DNA of 64,000 nucleotides from Planctobacterium marinum (GCF_036322805.1 NZ_AP027272.1:1364001-1428000); one strand, 5' to 3'. Positions 25,728-36,461 are shown, counted from the first letter of the stretch. Made by a program: numbers and translations. Notes: a model not told the origin generated them from the sequence alone.

Positions 25728-28556
25728 ATGACCGATTACAAACATACGCTTAATCTTCCCGATACGGAGTTTCCGATGCGTGGCAACCTGGCCCAACGCG
25801 AGCCAGTAATGCTTAAAGAATGGACCGAAAAACAGCTTTACCACAAAATTCGGGCAGCCAAAAAAGGCAAAACTCCCTTCGTATTACACGATGGCCCTCC
25901 TTACGCTAACGGTAATATTCACATTGGTCATGCGGTAAACAAGGTACTTAAAGACATCATTATTAAGTCGAAAACCCTTTCCGACTTTGATGCGCCTTAC
26001 GTACCCGGATGGGACTGTCACGGCTTACCCATTGAGCTCATGGTGGAGAAAAAGGTCGGCAAGCCAGGTAAAAAAGTCTCTGCAGCTGAGTTTCGCGAAA
26101 AGTGTCGTGAATATGCCAATAAGCAGGTAGAGGGTCAAAAGACCGATTTTGTGCGCATGGGCGTTTTGGGAGAATGGGACAAGCCATATAAAACCATGGA
26201 TTTCAAATCTGAAGCCGACATCATTCGCGTGCTGGCTAAGATTATCGAAGCAGGACACCTGGAAAAAGGTTTCAAACCTGTGCATTGGTGCACAGATTGT
26301 GGTTCAGCTTTAGCTGAAGCTGAGGTGGAATATCAAAACAAGACTTCTCCTTCCATTGATGTGGCGTTCCCGGTAGTTGATGAAGCTGCACTGCTTGAGC
26401 AAATGGAGCTTAAAGAAGGCCATCAAGGCGAGGGCGCACTGGCCGTTGTTATCTGGACCACAACCCCTTGGACTTTACCTGCAAACCAGGCTGTGTGTGT
26501 TAGTCCAAAATTAGAGTATGAATTGGTGCAGATGGAAAAGGACGGTGTTAAGCAACGTCTTTTATTAGCTGCGGACTTGGTGAAAGATTGTATGGATCGC
26601 TTTGGCGCTGATAGTTACCACGCGTTGGCCTATTGTAAGGGCGCAAAGTTAGAGAACCTGCAACTACAGCATCCATTCTACGATTATCAGGTGCCTCTGA
26701 TTTTAGGTGATCACGTCACAACAGATTCTGGTACCGGCTGTGTTCACACGGCACCGGGTCATGGTGTAGACGATTTTAATGTGGGTAAACACTACGATCT
26801 TAAGGTAGTTAATCCTGTCGGAGCTAATGGTGTTTATGTTGAAGGAACCGATTTATTTGCTGGCGAACACGTATTTAAGGCTAACAGTCATGTAGTCGAT
26901 GTACTGACTGAGAAAGGTAATTTATTGCATCACCATGCCTACGAGCACAGCTATCCCCATTGCTGGCGCCATAAAACCCCCATTATTTTCCGTGCCACAC
27001 CTCAGTGGTTTGTTTCTATGGATAAAAATGGCTTGCGTCGTGATTCCTTGTCTGAAATTGAAAAGACCAAATGGATCCCTGATTGGGGTCAAGGTCGTAT
27101 CGAAAGTATGGTTGAAGGACGCCCTGACTGGTGTATCTCTCGTCAGCGTACCTGGGGTGTCCCTATCACTCTGTTTATCCATAAAGATTCTGGTGAATTG
27201 CACCCTGATTCTGTAGCAACGATTGAAAAAGTTGCGCAGGAAGTGGAGAAGTCAGGTATCCAGGCCTGGTGGGATATTAATGCCGCTGACCTGATTGGCG
27301 AAGATGCTGAGCAATATATCAAGGTGACTGACACGTTAGACGTATGGTTTGATTCGGGTGTAACGCATTATTTTGTGGTTGACCGTAGAGAAGACATTCC
27401 GGCATCTGCAGATCTTTATCTTGAGGGCTCAGATCAACATAGAGGTTGGTTTATGTCATCCTTGATGACAGGTGTTGCAGCTAAAGGACATGCGCCTTAT
27501 AAGGAAGTACTTACTCACGGTTTTACCGTTGATGAGCAAGGGCGCAAGATGTCAAAGTCGTTGGGTAACACGGTGTCACCACAAGATGTGATGAACAAAC
27601 TCGGCGCTGATATTCTGCGTTTATGGGTTGCTTCCACCGATTATCGCGGTGAAATTGCCGTATCCGATCAAATTCTCAAGCGTGCAGCAGATAGTTATCG
27701 ACGTATCCGTAATACCGCTAGATTCTTGTTAGCCAATATCAAGGGCTTCAATCCTGAAACGGATATGCTGGAAGCGCAGCAAATGGTGGCTTTGGACCGT
27801 TGGATTGTTGAGCGTGCCAAAACCGTACAACAGGAAATCTTGGCAGCTTACAATGAATACGACTTAATCGTGGTATCTCAAAAGTTAATGCATTTCTGTT
27901 CTGTGGAATTAGGCAGTTTCTATCTGGATATTGTAAAAGATCGTCAATATACCGCTAAGGGTGATGGTATTGCACGTCGTTCCTGTCAGACGGCTTTGTA
28001 TCATATTGTTGAGGCTCTCGTACGTTGGATGGCTCCGATTATGAGCTTTACTGCTCAGGAAATATGGCAGGCGTTACCCGGACAACGAGATGAGTTTGTA
28101 CTGACGGGTGTCTGGTATAACGGTTTTGAAAATTACAGCGAATCAGCAGAATTTGACAACGCTTACTGGCAACAAGTGCTGCGCATAAAAACTGAAGTTA
28201 ACCGAGCTCTAGAGCTGGCCAGAAAAGATAAGGTTATTGGTAGCTCTCTGGAGGCTAAGATAACCCTGTACGTGTCCGATGCTCATTATAAAGTGCTTAA
28301 TCGTCTTGAAAATGAGTTGCGTTTTGTGCTGATCACCTCGCAAGCCGATGTTAAACCTGCCAGTGATAAACCCGAAGATCTCAATGCCAGTGAGCTAGAT
28401 GGGTTGTGGGTGCAAATCGAAGCGGCACCGGGCACTAAATGTGCGCGTTGCTGGCATATACGTGAAGATGTTGGCAGCCACAGTGAATACGAAGAGTTGT
28501 GTTCTCGCTGTGTTGACAATGTCGAGGGTGACGGCGAAGTAAGACACTATGCTTAA
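25728..28556 (+). CDS. ileS: Isoleucyl-tRNA synthetase
   Basis: 942 residues, class I synthetase. [12 protein letters not shown] is the HIGH motif and [10 protein letters not shown] the KMSKS motif. The editing (CP1) domain includes [13 protein letters not shown]. The C-terminal zinc finger has CARCW and LCSRCVDNV. It charges tRNA-Ile and edits misactivated Val. It overlaps lspA by 8 bases, as is common for this operon. Confidence 0.98.
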   Translation: MTDYKHTLNLPDTEFPMRGNLAQREPVMLKEWTEKQLYHKIRAAKKGKTPFVLHDGPPYANGNIHIGHAVNKVLKDIIIKSKTLSDFDAPYVPGWDCHGLPIELMVEKKVGKPGKKVSAAEFREKCREYANKQVEGQKTDFVRMGVLGEWDKPYKTMDFKSEADIIRVLAKIIEAGHLEKGFKPVHWCTDCGSALAEAEVEYQNKTSPSIDVAFPVVDEAALLEQMELKEGHQGEGALAVVIWTTTPWTLPANQAVCVSPKLEYELVQMEKDGVKQRLLLAADLVKDCMDRFGADSYHALAYCKGAKLENLQLQHPFYDYQVPLILGDHVTTDSGTGCVHTAPGHGVDDFNVGKHYDLKVVNPVGANGVYVEGTDLFAGEHVFKANSHVVDVLTEKGNLLHHHAYEHSYPHCWRHKTPIIFRATPQWFVSMDKNGLRRDSLSEIEKTKWIPDWGQGRIESMVEGRPDWCISRQRTWGVPITLFIHKDSGELHPDSVATIEKVAQEVEKSGIQAWWDINAADLIGEDAEQYIKVTDTLDVWFDSGVTHYFVVDRREDIPASADLYLEGSDQHRGWFMSSLMTGVAAKGHAPYKEVLTHGFTVDEQGRKMSKSLGNTVSPQDVMNKLGADILRLWVASTDYRGEIAVSDQILKRAADSYRRIRNTARFLLANIKGFNPETDMLEAQQMVALDRWIVERAKTVQQEILAAYNEYDLIVVSQKLMHFCSVELGSFYLDIVKDRQYTAKGDGIARRSCQTALYHIVEALVRWMAPIMSFTAQEIWQALPGQRDEFVLTGVWYNGFENYSESAEFDNAYWQQVLRIKTEVNRALELARKDKVIGSSLEAKITLYVSDAHYKVLNRLENELRFVLITSQADVKPASDKPEDLNASELDGLWVQIEAAPGTKCARCWHIREDVGSHSEYEELCSRCVDNVEGDGEVRHYA

Positions 28557-29061
28557 CATATTTAAACAAAGTGGCTTGCGTTGGTTATGGGTAGCAGTGC
28601 TTGCACTGCTGCTTGACCAGATCACCAAACAATGGGTGATAAGAGCCTTTGAACTGTATGAGTCGGTACAGGTTTTGCCATTTTTTAACCTTACTTACGT
28701 GCGAAATTATGGTGCAGCATTCAGTTTTTTGAGCGATGCTGGTGGCTGGCAGCGCTGGTTCTTTACCGCCATCGCTATTGTGGTCAGTGTGGTATTACTT
28801 TGGTGGTTAAAGCAAAGTAAAAAACATGAAGTACTGTTACCTGTTGCATACTGTTTAATCTTATCTGGTGCCATAGGTAATGTGACGGACCGTTTGATTT
28901 ATGGCTACGTTATCGACTTTCTGGATTTTTATTATCAGCAATGGCATTACCCGGCGTTTAACATTGCAGATAGCGCCATATTCATCGGTGCGGGCTTGTT
29001 GATATATGATGCATTTTTCAGACAAGGTGCTGATTCAGAAAAAAATAGTGAGAGCAAGTAA
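28549..29061 (+). CDS. lspA: Lipoprotein signal peptidase (signal peptidase II)
   Basis: 170 residues with four transmembrane helices. The catalytic Asp pair of the A8 family is visible in GNVTDRL and FNIADSAIF. The LDQITKQWV segment after the first helix is also typical. It cleaves prolipoprotein signal peptides at the lipobox Cys in the inner membrane. It starts within the ileS 3' end and abuts fkpB directly. Confidence 0.97.
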   Translation: MLNIFKQSGLRWLWVAVLALLLDQITKQWVIRAFELYESVQVLPFFNLTYVRNYGAAFSFLSDAGGWQRWFFTAIAIVVSVVLLWWLKQSKKHEVLLPVAYCLILSGAIGNVTDRLIYGYVIDFLDFYYQQWHYPAFNIADSAIFIGAGLLIYDAFFRQGADSEKNSESK

Positions 29062-29502
29062 ATGGTTGATTCTGCAATTATCACTGATAACAGCGAAGTA
29101 TTACTGCATTTTGACTTGAAGCTGGAAGACGGCTCCGCCGCCGACAGTACGCGAGTTCATAACAAACCAGCGAAATTGGTGATGGGAGATGGCAGTTTAA
29201 CACCCAACTTCGAGTCCTGTTTAAGAGGGCTTAAAGCGGGGGACAAGAAAACCTTCACTTTGCCACCAGATGATGCCTTTGGCATGCCTAATCCAGACAA
29301 TATCCACCATATGGAGCGCAGCAAATTTAACCTGGATGCGCCGGCGGAGGTTGGTATGATCATTGGTTTTACTCAACCAGGTGGAATGGAGATCCCGGGC
29401 ATAATCCGAGCTGTAGCAGGTGATTCCGTTACGGTAGATTTTAACCATCCATTGGCGGGTGAAACCGTTGTATTCTCGGTAGAAATTCTGAAGGTTAAAT
29501 AA
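29062..29502 (+). CDS. fkpB: FKBP-type peptidyl-prolyl isomerase, SlpA/FkpB type
   Basis: 146 residues: an FKBP domain with an inserted flap, as in SlyD/SlpA proteins (LHFDLKLEDGSAADST, PPDDAFGMPNPDNIH, VDFNHPLAGETVVFSVEI). The C-terminus lacks the His-rich tail of SlyD. SlpA-type proteins are cytoplasmic prolyl isomerase/chaperones. The start abuts the lspA stop and the stop abuts ispH, consistent with the conserved lspA-fkpB-ispH order. Confidence 0.95.
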   Translation: MVDSAIITDNSEVLLHFDLKLEDGSAADSTRVHNKPAKLVMGDGSLTPNFESCLRGLKAGDKKTFTLPPDDAFGMPNPDNIHHMERSKFNLDAPAEVGMIIGFTQPGGMEIPGIIRAVAGDSVTVDFNHPLAGETVVFSVEILKVK

Positions 29503-30444
29503 ATGCAAATAAAGCTAGCTAATCCCAGAGGGTTTTGCGCCGGTGTTGACCGTGCAATTACCATCGTTGACAGAGCGTTGGAATTGTTTGAGCCGCCTAT
29601 TTATGTGCGTCATGAAGTGGTTCACAACAAATATGTTGTAAATAGCTTAAGAGATCGAGGCGCTGTATTTGTTGATGAACTCCATGAAGTGCCTGACGAT
29701 AGCATTGTAATCTTCTCTGCACATGGGGTTTCGCAGCAAGTTCGCCGGGAAGCGACGGAGCGCGGACTTAAGGTGTTTGATGCTACATGTCCTTTGGTTA
29801 CAAAGGTACATTTAGAAGTGAGTCGAGCCAGCAAAAAAGGCACAGAGTGTATCTTGATTGGCCATCAAGGACATCCCGAGGTAGAGGGAACCATGGGGCA
29901 ATACGACAATCCCCAAGGCGGTATTTACCTGGTAGAGTCGGCAGATGATGTTGACAATTTGCAAGTCAAAGATGAAGCAAATCTGTACTATTGCAGTCAG
30001 ACTACGCTTTCTGTGGATGATACCGCAGATGTTATCGACGCTTTGCGAGCGAAATTTCCCAAGATAGAAGGTCCAAGGAAAGACGATATCTGCTATGCCA
30101 CACAAAATCGTCAAGATGCGGTGAGAGAGCTAGCGCAAAATTGCGATTTATTGTTGGTGGTGGGAGCGAAAAATAGCTCTAACTCGAATCGATTACGGGA
30201 ACTGTCTGAAAAAATGGGCACCAAGGCATTCCTCATTGATGATGCCAGTGCATTGCAAGAAAAATGGGTGTCTGGCGCTGAGAATATTGGCGTGACTGCA
30301 GGTGCCTCTGCCCCTGAAGTGTTGGTGCAGGGGGTCATTGATAAACTGAAGTCTATCTCCAGCGCTACTGTCACTGAAGTGTCGGGAAGAGAAGAAAATA
30401 TCCAGTTTGCGGTGCCAAAAGAATTGCAAATTAAGCAGCTTTAA
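29503..30444 (+). CDS. ispH: 4-hydroxy-3-methylbut-2-enyl diphosphate reductase
   Basis: 313 residues. The three Cys that hold the [4Fe-4S] cluster sit in [17 protein letters not shown] and ICYATQNRQ, and the EGTMGQ segment carries the family's catalytic Glu. IspH makes IPP and DMAPP in the last step of the MEP isoprenoid pathway. It is the last gene of the ribF operon; a hairpin terminator follows after about 45 bases. Confidence 0.97.
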   Translation: MQIKLANPRGFCAGVDRAITIVDRALELFEPPIYVRHEVVHNKYVVNSLRDRGAVFVDELHEVPDDSIVIFSAHGVSQQVRREATERGLKVFDATCPLVTKVHLEVSRASKKGTECILIGHQGHPEVEGTMGQYDNPQGGIYLVESADDVDNLQVKDEANLYYCSQTTLSVDDTADVIDALRAKFPKIEGPRKDDICYATQNRQDAVRELAQNCDLLLVVGAKNSSNSNRLRELSEKMGTKAFLIDDASALQEKWVSGAENIGVTAGASAPEVLVQGVIDKLKSISSATVTEVSGREENIQFAVPKELQIKQL

Positions 30445-30485
30445 TTGCCTGCTTTGAACTGACAATTTTTTGTTCACATCTATTA

Positions 30486-30857
30486 TCACTCCCAGCAATC
30501 GCTGGGAGTTTTGTTTGCTGACTGATCTAAAGTCAGGGTTGTACAACCTGTATCTGAAGTTTGCGAGCTTTTTGCCGTCGCCGTCAACGTATAGGAGCTT
30601 GCACCAATATTACCCACACTGTATGTGTAATAATCTGAGCTCGGCAAGGTGATGTCATCACTACTTGCATAACTGCTGTTTTCCAATCGATAACCTTCTT
30701 GCGTCATTTGCAGTTTTAACAGTTCATTCATAGCTTCTGAACGACGAGTCGTTAACAGACTATCGTTATAGCTTGGGATGGCTATCGACATGATAATGCC
30801 AAGAATGGCTACAGTTATCAGAAGTTCTATTAAAGATATTCCTGTTATACGCTTCAC
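30486..30857 (-). CDS. pilE: Type IV pilin PilE-like (minor or major pilin)
   Basis: 123 residues. A short basic leader ends in Gly and the prepilin cleavage site follows: G|ISLIELLITVAILGIIMSIAIPSY, with the conserved Glu at +5 of the mature protein. A globular domain follows, ending in a two-Cys loop (GCTTLTL ... SDCWE) like PilE C-termini. The size suits a PilE-like minor pilin. It converges on the ispH operon and diverges from the fimT-pilW-pilX-pilV genes, instead of following them as in the usual fimT-pilV-pilW-pilX-pilY1-pilE cluster. Whether it is structural or minor pilin cannot be told. Confidence 0.85.
   Translation of the reverse strand: MKRITGISLIELLITVAILGIIMSIAIPSYNDSLLTTRRSEAMNELLKLQMTQEGYRLENSSYASSDDITLPSSDYYTYSVGNIGASSYTLTATAKSSQTSDTGCTTLTLDQSANKTPSDCWE
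30487..30514 (+). terminator. Terminator of the ispH operon inside the pilE 3' end
   Basis: ACTCCCAGC, loop AATC, GCTGGGAGT followed by TTTTGTTT: a 9-pair stem with a T-run. It lies 43 bases past the ispH stop and also covers the last codons and stop of the convergent pilE gene. Confidence 0.82.
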
Positions 30858-30952
30858 AATATTTTTATACCTGGGTTGACGATTAAATGAACTACAATCA
30901 CAGTAAGTATTGACTAATATGCCAATTTTAGCAGATTTATTAGGTATTAGAT

Positions 30953-31480
30953 TTGGTTAACAGGTACGCAAATTCCGGGCTTTCTCTGATCGAATTACTG
31001 ATTTCGGTCTCTATCGTGTCTATCTTGATGACAGTCGGCGTACCTGCGTTCATGGAACTCAACGAAGAGCGCAAACTTCGGGGAGCGACAGAAGGAGCTT
31101 ATTTTTTCCTGCAGCAAGCAAAGTCAGAAGCCATTACCCAAGCAACCGATATTACTGTCGACTTAGTACAAGGCGATTCTTGGTGTTTGGGGATAAATGA
31201 CAGTGGTAGTTGCAGTTGCAATATCAGTTCTAGCTGCACGGTTAACGGCATTGAAATGGTATTTAACTACGAAGATTATCCTGAAGTGAGTATGAGTGAT
31301 CTAACATTTGGCGACAGCGACCAGACCAGCTTTGATGGAGTGCGGGGTATTGCTTCTGGAAATTCTGGCAGCTTTATTCTCAGTAATTCTGATACTGAAG
31401 CGAAAGTCTTGCTGAGTAATATGGGAAGAGCTCGAATTTGTGTGGTTTCTGGCAGTTTAGGGAACTATCCATCATGCTGA
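30953..31480 (+). CDS. fimT: FimT/GspH-type minor pilin
   Basis: 175 residues, probable TTG start with AGG about 10 bases before it. The prepilin site is SG|LSLIELLISVSIVSILMTVGVPAF, with Glu at +5, and ELNEERKLRGATEGAYFFLQQAKSEAI follows, a typical FimT/GspH segment. The C-terminal domain contains a cluster of Cys (SCSCNISSSC) likely to form disulfides. FimT is a pilus-tip or priming pilin, also linked to DNA uptake in some species. First gene of the minor pilin operon; its stop overlaps the pilW start. Confidence 0.86.
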   Translation: MVNRYANSGLSLIELLISVSIVSILMTVGVPAFMELNEERKLRGATEGAYFFLQQAKSEAITQATDITVDLVQGDSWCLGINDSGSCSCNISSSCTVNGIEMVFNYEDYPEVSMSDLTFGDSDQTSFDGVRGIASGNSGSFILSNSDTEAKVLLSNMGRARICVVSGSLGNYPSC

Positions 31481-32115
31481 ATTTTGTTTCAAAACGCACT
31501 TACCGTGAGCAAGGCGCAACACTCGTAGAACTCATGATCTCCATTTCTATCGGAATGGTGACCGTGTTGGGGGTGGCTTCGCTAGTTGGTATGGGCGTCG
31601 GCGTGAATGGCAAGTTAATGACTAATTCTCGCTTGAGCGAAGAGTTAAAGGTGGTTATTTCCCTTATGGAGCGTGATATCCGACGAGCCGGGTACAACGG
31701 CGCCACTATACTCAGGGTGGAAGATCCAGAAAATACCGTATCTGCCTTTAGTAACTCAATTACCATTTCAGAATATACCGGGGAGGCCGCTAACAGCTGC
31801 ATTACCTTCGCCTATGATGCTAATGAAGATGGCACGCTGGATACCGGAACCGATTCAGAGGAATATGGCTACAGGTTGAAAGACAATGCCATTGAAATTC
31901 GCAAAAATGGTGCGGCTTGTGATGAGGATGGATGGGAGGATTTGACCGATTCGGAAGTGGTGAAGGTCACCGGACTAACCTTTACCAGCCAAACCTCAAC
32001 CAACAACAGCATTACCCGCACGGAAATTGCCATCAACCTGGTGGGAGAGCTTGATTCTGATGCAGACCGCTCTCGCAGTTATGATGTAGCATTTTTGGTG
32101 AGAAGTTATGATTAG
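31474..32115 (+). CDS. pilW: PilW-like minor pilin
   Basis: 213 residues from the ATG at 31474 (overlapping the fimT stop as ATGCTGA). The prepilin site QG|ATLVELMISISIGMVTVLGVASL has Glu at +5. MERDIRRAGYNG is a hallmark of PilW proteins. The remainder is a Thr/Asn-rich globular domain with two Cys. It is a minor pilin that primes type IV pilus assembly. It overlaps pilX by 8 bases. Confidence 0.87.
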   Translation: MLNFVSKRTYREQGATLVELMISISIGMVTVLGVASLVGMGVGVNGKLMTNSRLSEELKVVISLMERDIRRAGYNGATILRVEDPENTVSAFSNSITISEYTGEAANSCITFAYDANEDGTLDTGTDSEEYGYRLKDNAIEIRKNGAACDEDGWEDLTDSEVVKVTGLTFTSQTSTNNSITRTEIAINLVGELDSDADRSRSYDVAFLVRSYD

Positions 32116-33235
32116 GTACCACTCATCAAACTGCTGCAAGCAAAAAGGTGCGGCCATTTTGATATCGGTGATCATGCTATTGTTGCTGGCATTGATGGTG
32201 ACAATTTACACAGGAAAAATTAAGCTTTTTGAAATGCGTATCGCCAGAAATGACGTCAATCACTTAGCGTCATTTGCTGCTGCAGAAGCTGGTTTGATGA
32301 AAGCCATGGGTACCTTGACCGAAGATCCTACCTGGGATGGTACCGCTTTTAATGAAACTCTGGATGGTTCCGCCACCTTCACTGTGAGTGGTACTACTGA
32401 ATCAGTGACTCGAGACACTTCAGAATTTACTGTGATGACAATTACTTCTATTGGAGCTTCCGCTGATGGCTTGGGGCAAACAACGGTGGTGGAACAGGTT
32501 ATGATTTTCAGTGTTTTGGCCAACCCACCAGATGCTCCACTAATTGTTAAGGGCGGTATTAATGTCGGTGGTAATTTTGAGGTGGTGGCGAACCCCAATG
32601 GCGGTGGAACTGGCGTGCCTTTATCTATCTGGACAGATCAAGATGTGGATATGGATAACGGTAGTGGCACTACCTGCGGTCAGCAAGAGTATTCTGACGG
32701 GGATTGCAGCTCTGATCCCTATTCGGAAAAAGGATTTCAGGATCTGGATATCTTAGACAATGATGCCAACTTCCCGAGTGACATGTTTGAGTACATGTTT
32801 AATGTACCTGAAGCCAGCTGGGAGTCCTTGCGGGATGATGCCGATGAGCAATATGAAGACTGCGATTCATTAGGTGCTAGTACCACCGGATTGATATGGG
32901 TTGAAGGCAGTTGTGGCTTAAATGCGGGCACAGTGGTTGGGTCTACAGATGATCCTGTGATTCTGGTGGTAACCGATGGTGATTTGAGCATGAATGGTGG
33001 AGCCACTATTTATGGTTTGGTTTTTTCATTCCGAAAACCCGATACTCTTCTGGATTTTGAATTAGACATGAACGGTGGGGCCTCGGTATTTGGTGCGGTC
33101 GCGTCTAACCATTCTGTGGGCCATGCCAACGGCACGTTTAATGTAGTGTACGACAGTGACGTGCTAAGCCAGTTAGAGCAGGGGGATGCTTTCCAAAGGC
33201 TGGCGCGGATACCCGGCAGCTGGCGGGATTTTTAG
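32108..33235 (+). CDS. pilX: PilX-like minor pilin
   Basis: 375 residues, about twice the usual PilX length. The N-terminal KQKGAAILISVIMLLLLALMVTIYTG is the PilX-type class III leader and helix: Gly before the cleavage site and hydrophobic residues instead of the +5 Glu. ASFAAAEAGLMKAM follows, as in PilX. The C-terminal region is rich in Gly, Asn and Asp (NVGGNFEVVANPNGG, MNGGATIYGLVF, MNGGASVFGAVAS), repeating an N/G-rich strand pattern like a beta-solenoid. It overlaps pilW, so it belongs to the same operon. Confidence 0.84.
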   Translation: MIRYHSSNCCKQKGAAILISVIMLLLLALMVTIYTGKIKLFEMRIARNDVNHLASFAAAEAGLMKAMGTLTEDPTWDGTAFNETLDGSATFTVSGTTESVTRDTSEFTVMTITSIGASADGLGQTTVVEQVMIFSVLANPPDAPLIVKGGINVGGNFEVVANPNGGGTGVPLSIWTDQDVDMDNGSGTTCGQQEYSDGDCSSDPYSEKGFQDLDILDNDANFPSDMFEYMFNVPEASWESLRDDADEQYEDCDSLGASTTGLIWVEGSCGLNAGTVVGSTDDPVILVVTDGDLSMNGGATIYGLVFSFRKPDTLLDFELDMNGGASVFGAVASNHSVGHANGTFNVVYDSDVLSQLEQGDAFQRLARIPGSWRDF

Positions 33236-33245
33236 GTGGTGTAAC

Positions 33246-35306
33246 ATGAAGCGTTTTTTCGGGTTTACCTTTTTAGAAGTATTGGTTGTTACCTTTATCG
33301 TCATGTTGGGGGTAACAGGTTACGTCACCTTACAAACTAAATTTTTGCAAAGTGATTCCCAGCTAAATTTGCGGGCTACTGCGATGCGTTTGGCACTGGA
33401 AAAGCTTGATGATCTGAAAATGTTTACCCAGTTAGACACCGAAGAAAACATTAATGCTTATAACGATATCGTCAGTAATGGTGGCGGTGATCTGTCCAGT
33501 GGCACCGTTGAGGTGCAGGTAAGTTCAGACGATAGCAATACCTATAGCTTTCAACGCAGCTGGGATGTTATTAATCAATACTATATAGATACCGATGACG
33601 ATGGTGTTGAAGATACCTGGTACAGTGAGGGCAATGAAAATTTACCTGAAGATTTGCCTGTCTATGCTCCACAAAAAGCCATTGTAGTAACGGTTTCCTG
33701 GACTGACTACCAAGGAGAGAGCCAGTCGGTGAGCGTATCAGGTAGCATTGCTCCTGTTACCCAGAGCAATAGCTACCATGCTGTCAATCAATCAGATTCT
33801 GCCGCCACAGAACCGCAAGTGGAGTACGACCCGGGAGATGCGCCGGATGTTATTGCTTACGATTTAGGCAATGGCGAAGCAGTCGAAACCAGTAAACCCG
33901 TGCCTGAAATCGATAATCGGGGATTAAATAATGTTGTTGAATTTGAGACGGTGCGCTACACCACCAATAATGTTGATGAAACCAAGGTCGAGCAAGAAGA
34001 CTTTTTGACTGTTAATTGTGAGTGTGTATTGGCAGGTACCGGGCAAGGTAAAACCCCGGCCATGAATGTTTTATTAGATGATGCCATGACAACTGAGTCG
34101 GGAAGTTTTGTCAGCAAAACCATAGGTGAAGTGGACGGTAATGGTCAGGCTGCGCTTTGTGAAGAATGCTGCAGGGACCATCACGATACCGATGATATGG
34201 TAACTAATGAAACTTATTACCGTCTGGAAGATGGCGGCCCCCATAAGCATTACAAGTACAGCGGCGGTAGTTACAGCTTGGCTTCCAGTACGGGCGACCA
34301 GTACGATGAAGTTTGTCGTTTTAAACGCATTAATGGTTTTTTTGAAACCTATATTGATTGGACGCTTCTTGAAGTTGTGGAGTTTGACGATGAGTATTTG
34401 TTTGATTCCGATAACCTGGATGCTTATCAGGCCTATGTTATTGATTTGATGGAAGCGGATATTCAAGGCAATTCATATCCAACTAAACCGGCAGGACGTG
34501 ATTTGACAGTGGCTACTGGTGGGCATCAGTTGATATCGCGGGGGATTTACCTGGATAGAATGAAATCTTCCCATTTGAGCGCGGTACAAGACTTAATCTC
34601 AGCCAGTGATACTTCGTGGCAAGCCATCACCCCATTTTACGATGTTAACCTGACACTATTGGCGCAATGGAGTACTGATGATAACTCAGTTGCCACTATC
34701 ACTAATGAAGATATAGAAACCATTGTTGATCCAGTCAACGACTTTTATGGCACTTACAGTCGTGGCCGTCTTAACGCGCTTGCCGATGGCACCGTAACCG
34801 TCTCTAGTTTTGCCAATCCCTACAATTCAGGTATCACTGGTACTACGGCTATTAGCAGCGATGAAAACGATAACCTGATAACAGAAGATTCGATGACAGT
34901 AACCGTTGATACCGGAGCTTCTGCCACCAATTATTATGGCATAGTAGGGGACATCAGTTGTCTGGTGACCATCGCCGGGGTTACCGACTCGTGCGAATTA
35001 AACAACTCCAAAAAATCTGGGTACGTCGATTTATCAGAGCTTGATATTGATGTTTCACCTGCCAACTTCAGTTGTACAGTCACAGTGCCAAAAGGCAATT
35101 CTACGCCTTTCTACAGTTGTGAAGACGTGTCTGAAAATTGGACAGGGACCATAACCTTTAATTTTGCGCCGTCGGGTTATACCACGCAACTAAGCATTCA
35201 ATACCCTGATAGTTCAGTTTCGGTTAGCGACTCATATTCATTGGCTACCGGGTTAACTGCTACATCAACCAGTGAATACAACTTAATTATTGAATTAAGC
35301 CAGTAG
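33246..35306 (+). CDS. Giant PilV-like minor pilin with Cys/His cluster and Ig-like region
   Basis: 686 residues from the ATG at 33246. The N-terminus is a prepilin: MKRFFG|FTFLEVLVVTFIVMLGVTGYVTL, with Glu at +5 and ALEKLDDLK after the helix, as in PilV. PilV proteins are usually about 150-200 residues; this one has about 500 more. Around residues 258-314 are CEC and CEECCRDHHD, a possible metal or disulfide centre, with another Cys near 357. Around residues 470-530 an AQWSTDDNSVATITN ... GRLNALADGTVTVSS stretch resembles Big_2 bacterial Ig-like domains. It is last in the minor pilin operon, where pilY1 is normally found; a tip adhesin is inferred. Confidence 0.82.
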   Translation: MKRFFGFTFLEVLVVTFIVMLGVTGYVTLQTKFLQSDSQLNLRATAMRLALEKLDDLKMFTQLDTEENINAYNDIVSNGGGDLSSGTVEVQVSSDDSNTYSFQRSWDVINQYYIDTDDDGVEDTWYSEGNENLPEDLPVYAPQKAIVVTVSWTDYQGESQSVSVSGSIAPVTQSNSYHAVNQSDSAATEPQVEYDPGDAPDVIAYDLGNGEAVETSKPVPEIDNRGLNNVVEFETVRYTTNNVDETKVEQEDFLTVNCECVLAGTGQGKTPAMNVLLDDAMTTESGSFVSKTIGEVDGNGQAALCEECCRDHHDTDDMVTNETYYRLEDGGPHKHYKYSGGSYSLASSTGDQYDEVCRFKRINGFFETYIDWTLLEVVEFDDEYLFDSDNLDAYQAYVIDLMEADIQGNSYPTKPAGRDLTVATGGHQLISRGIYLDRMKSSHLSAVQDLISASDTSWQAITPFYDVNLTLLAQWSTDDNSVATITNEDIETIVDPVNDFYGTYSRGRLNALADGTVTVSSFANPYNSGITGTTAISSDENDNLITEDSMTVTVDTGASATNYYGIVGDISCLVTIAGVTDSCELNNSKKSGYVDLSELDIDVSPANFSCTVTVPKGNSTPFYSCEDVSENWTGTITFNFAPSGYTTQLSIQYPDSSVSVSDSYSLATGLTATSTSEYNLIIELSQ

Positions 35307-35398
35307 TATGTTTTGTTTGCCGGTAAGTGCTTGAAATTTTATGTGGCAGCGGCCTGTCCTGATTGGATTCGACTGCGGAAACAATATGTGAACAGCCA

Positions 35399-35638
35399 AT
35401 GTTTAAACCGAATTCATTTTTCAGCTTTGCTTTTTCGGCAAAGCAATGTGTCACCTCCATCAAGACGGCTTTATTGGTGGGAACCATTCTCAATCTGATC
35501 AATCAGTGGCCTGCCATAACAGGCAGCGAGTCTATTAACTTGGTGCAGTTTTGTCTTACCTATCTTGTTCCCTATTGTGTTGCGACATACGCCGGAGCGA
35601 AGGCGAGTATTCAACTTTTGGAGAGCAACAAACCTTGA
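35399..35638 (+). CDS. nrtS: NrtS-like nitrate/nitrite transporter
   Basis: About 79 residues from the ATG at 35399; a TTG at 35363 would add 12. It has two hydrophobic segments. TALLVGTILNLINQW and LVQFCLTYLVPYCVATY are the two signature blocks of the NrtS family, described in cyanobacteria as a small nitrate/nitrite transporter and common in proteobacteria. The Shine-Dalgarno is weak. It is directly upstream of the P-II gene glnB on the same strand, which supports a nitrogen-related role. Substrate by family inference only. Confidence 0.75.
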   Translation: MFKPNSFFSFAFSAKQCVTSIKTALLVGTILNLINQWPAITGSESINLVQFCLTYLVPYCVATYAGAKASIQLLESNKP

Positions 35639-35752
35639 TATTGGCAAGATACTGATTGAAAAGCCGTGATAGATAATGGATTATTTTGCCATAACCTCAT
35701 CACCTGGTTGTGAGTTGACTAACAGAATCACAAACTTGATTACTACGGATAA

Positions 35753-36109
<357 letters not shown>

Positions 36110-36243
36110 TTACTTTAACTTTTAAATGTGACCAAATGGTCAGCAGAATGTAGCCAGTTTGTTAACTTTCGGGTGAAAAAGCAACGTCCTGATGGGTATT
36201 TGAGCAAACGAACGTTTTTATCATAAAAAATTCATATTTGTGG

Positions 36244-36271
36244 TTGCGCCTGGTTAATGCCTATGTATAAT
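36244..36271 (+). promoter_or_regulatory. Promoter of the initiator tRNA gene
   Basis: TTGCGC (36244-36249), 16 bases, TATAAT (36266-36271), followed by ACGCCCC, a GC-rich discriminator of the kind found at stringently controlled stable-RNA promoters. The tRNA begins about 52 bases after the -10. Confidence 0.7.
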
Positions 36272-36322
36272 ACGCCCCACGTTGAAGCAAGGCAGCAAAG
36301 CCGCTTCACAAAAGATTTCAGG

Positions 36323-36399
<77 letters not shown>

Positions 36400-36461
36400 A
36401 ATTTTAAGGTTGGCTTATTGCTCAAACTTAAATAAAATAAAAGGACATTGGGTCCAAATAT

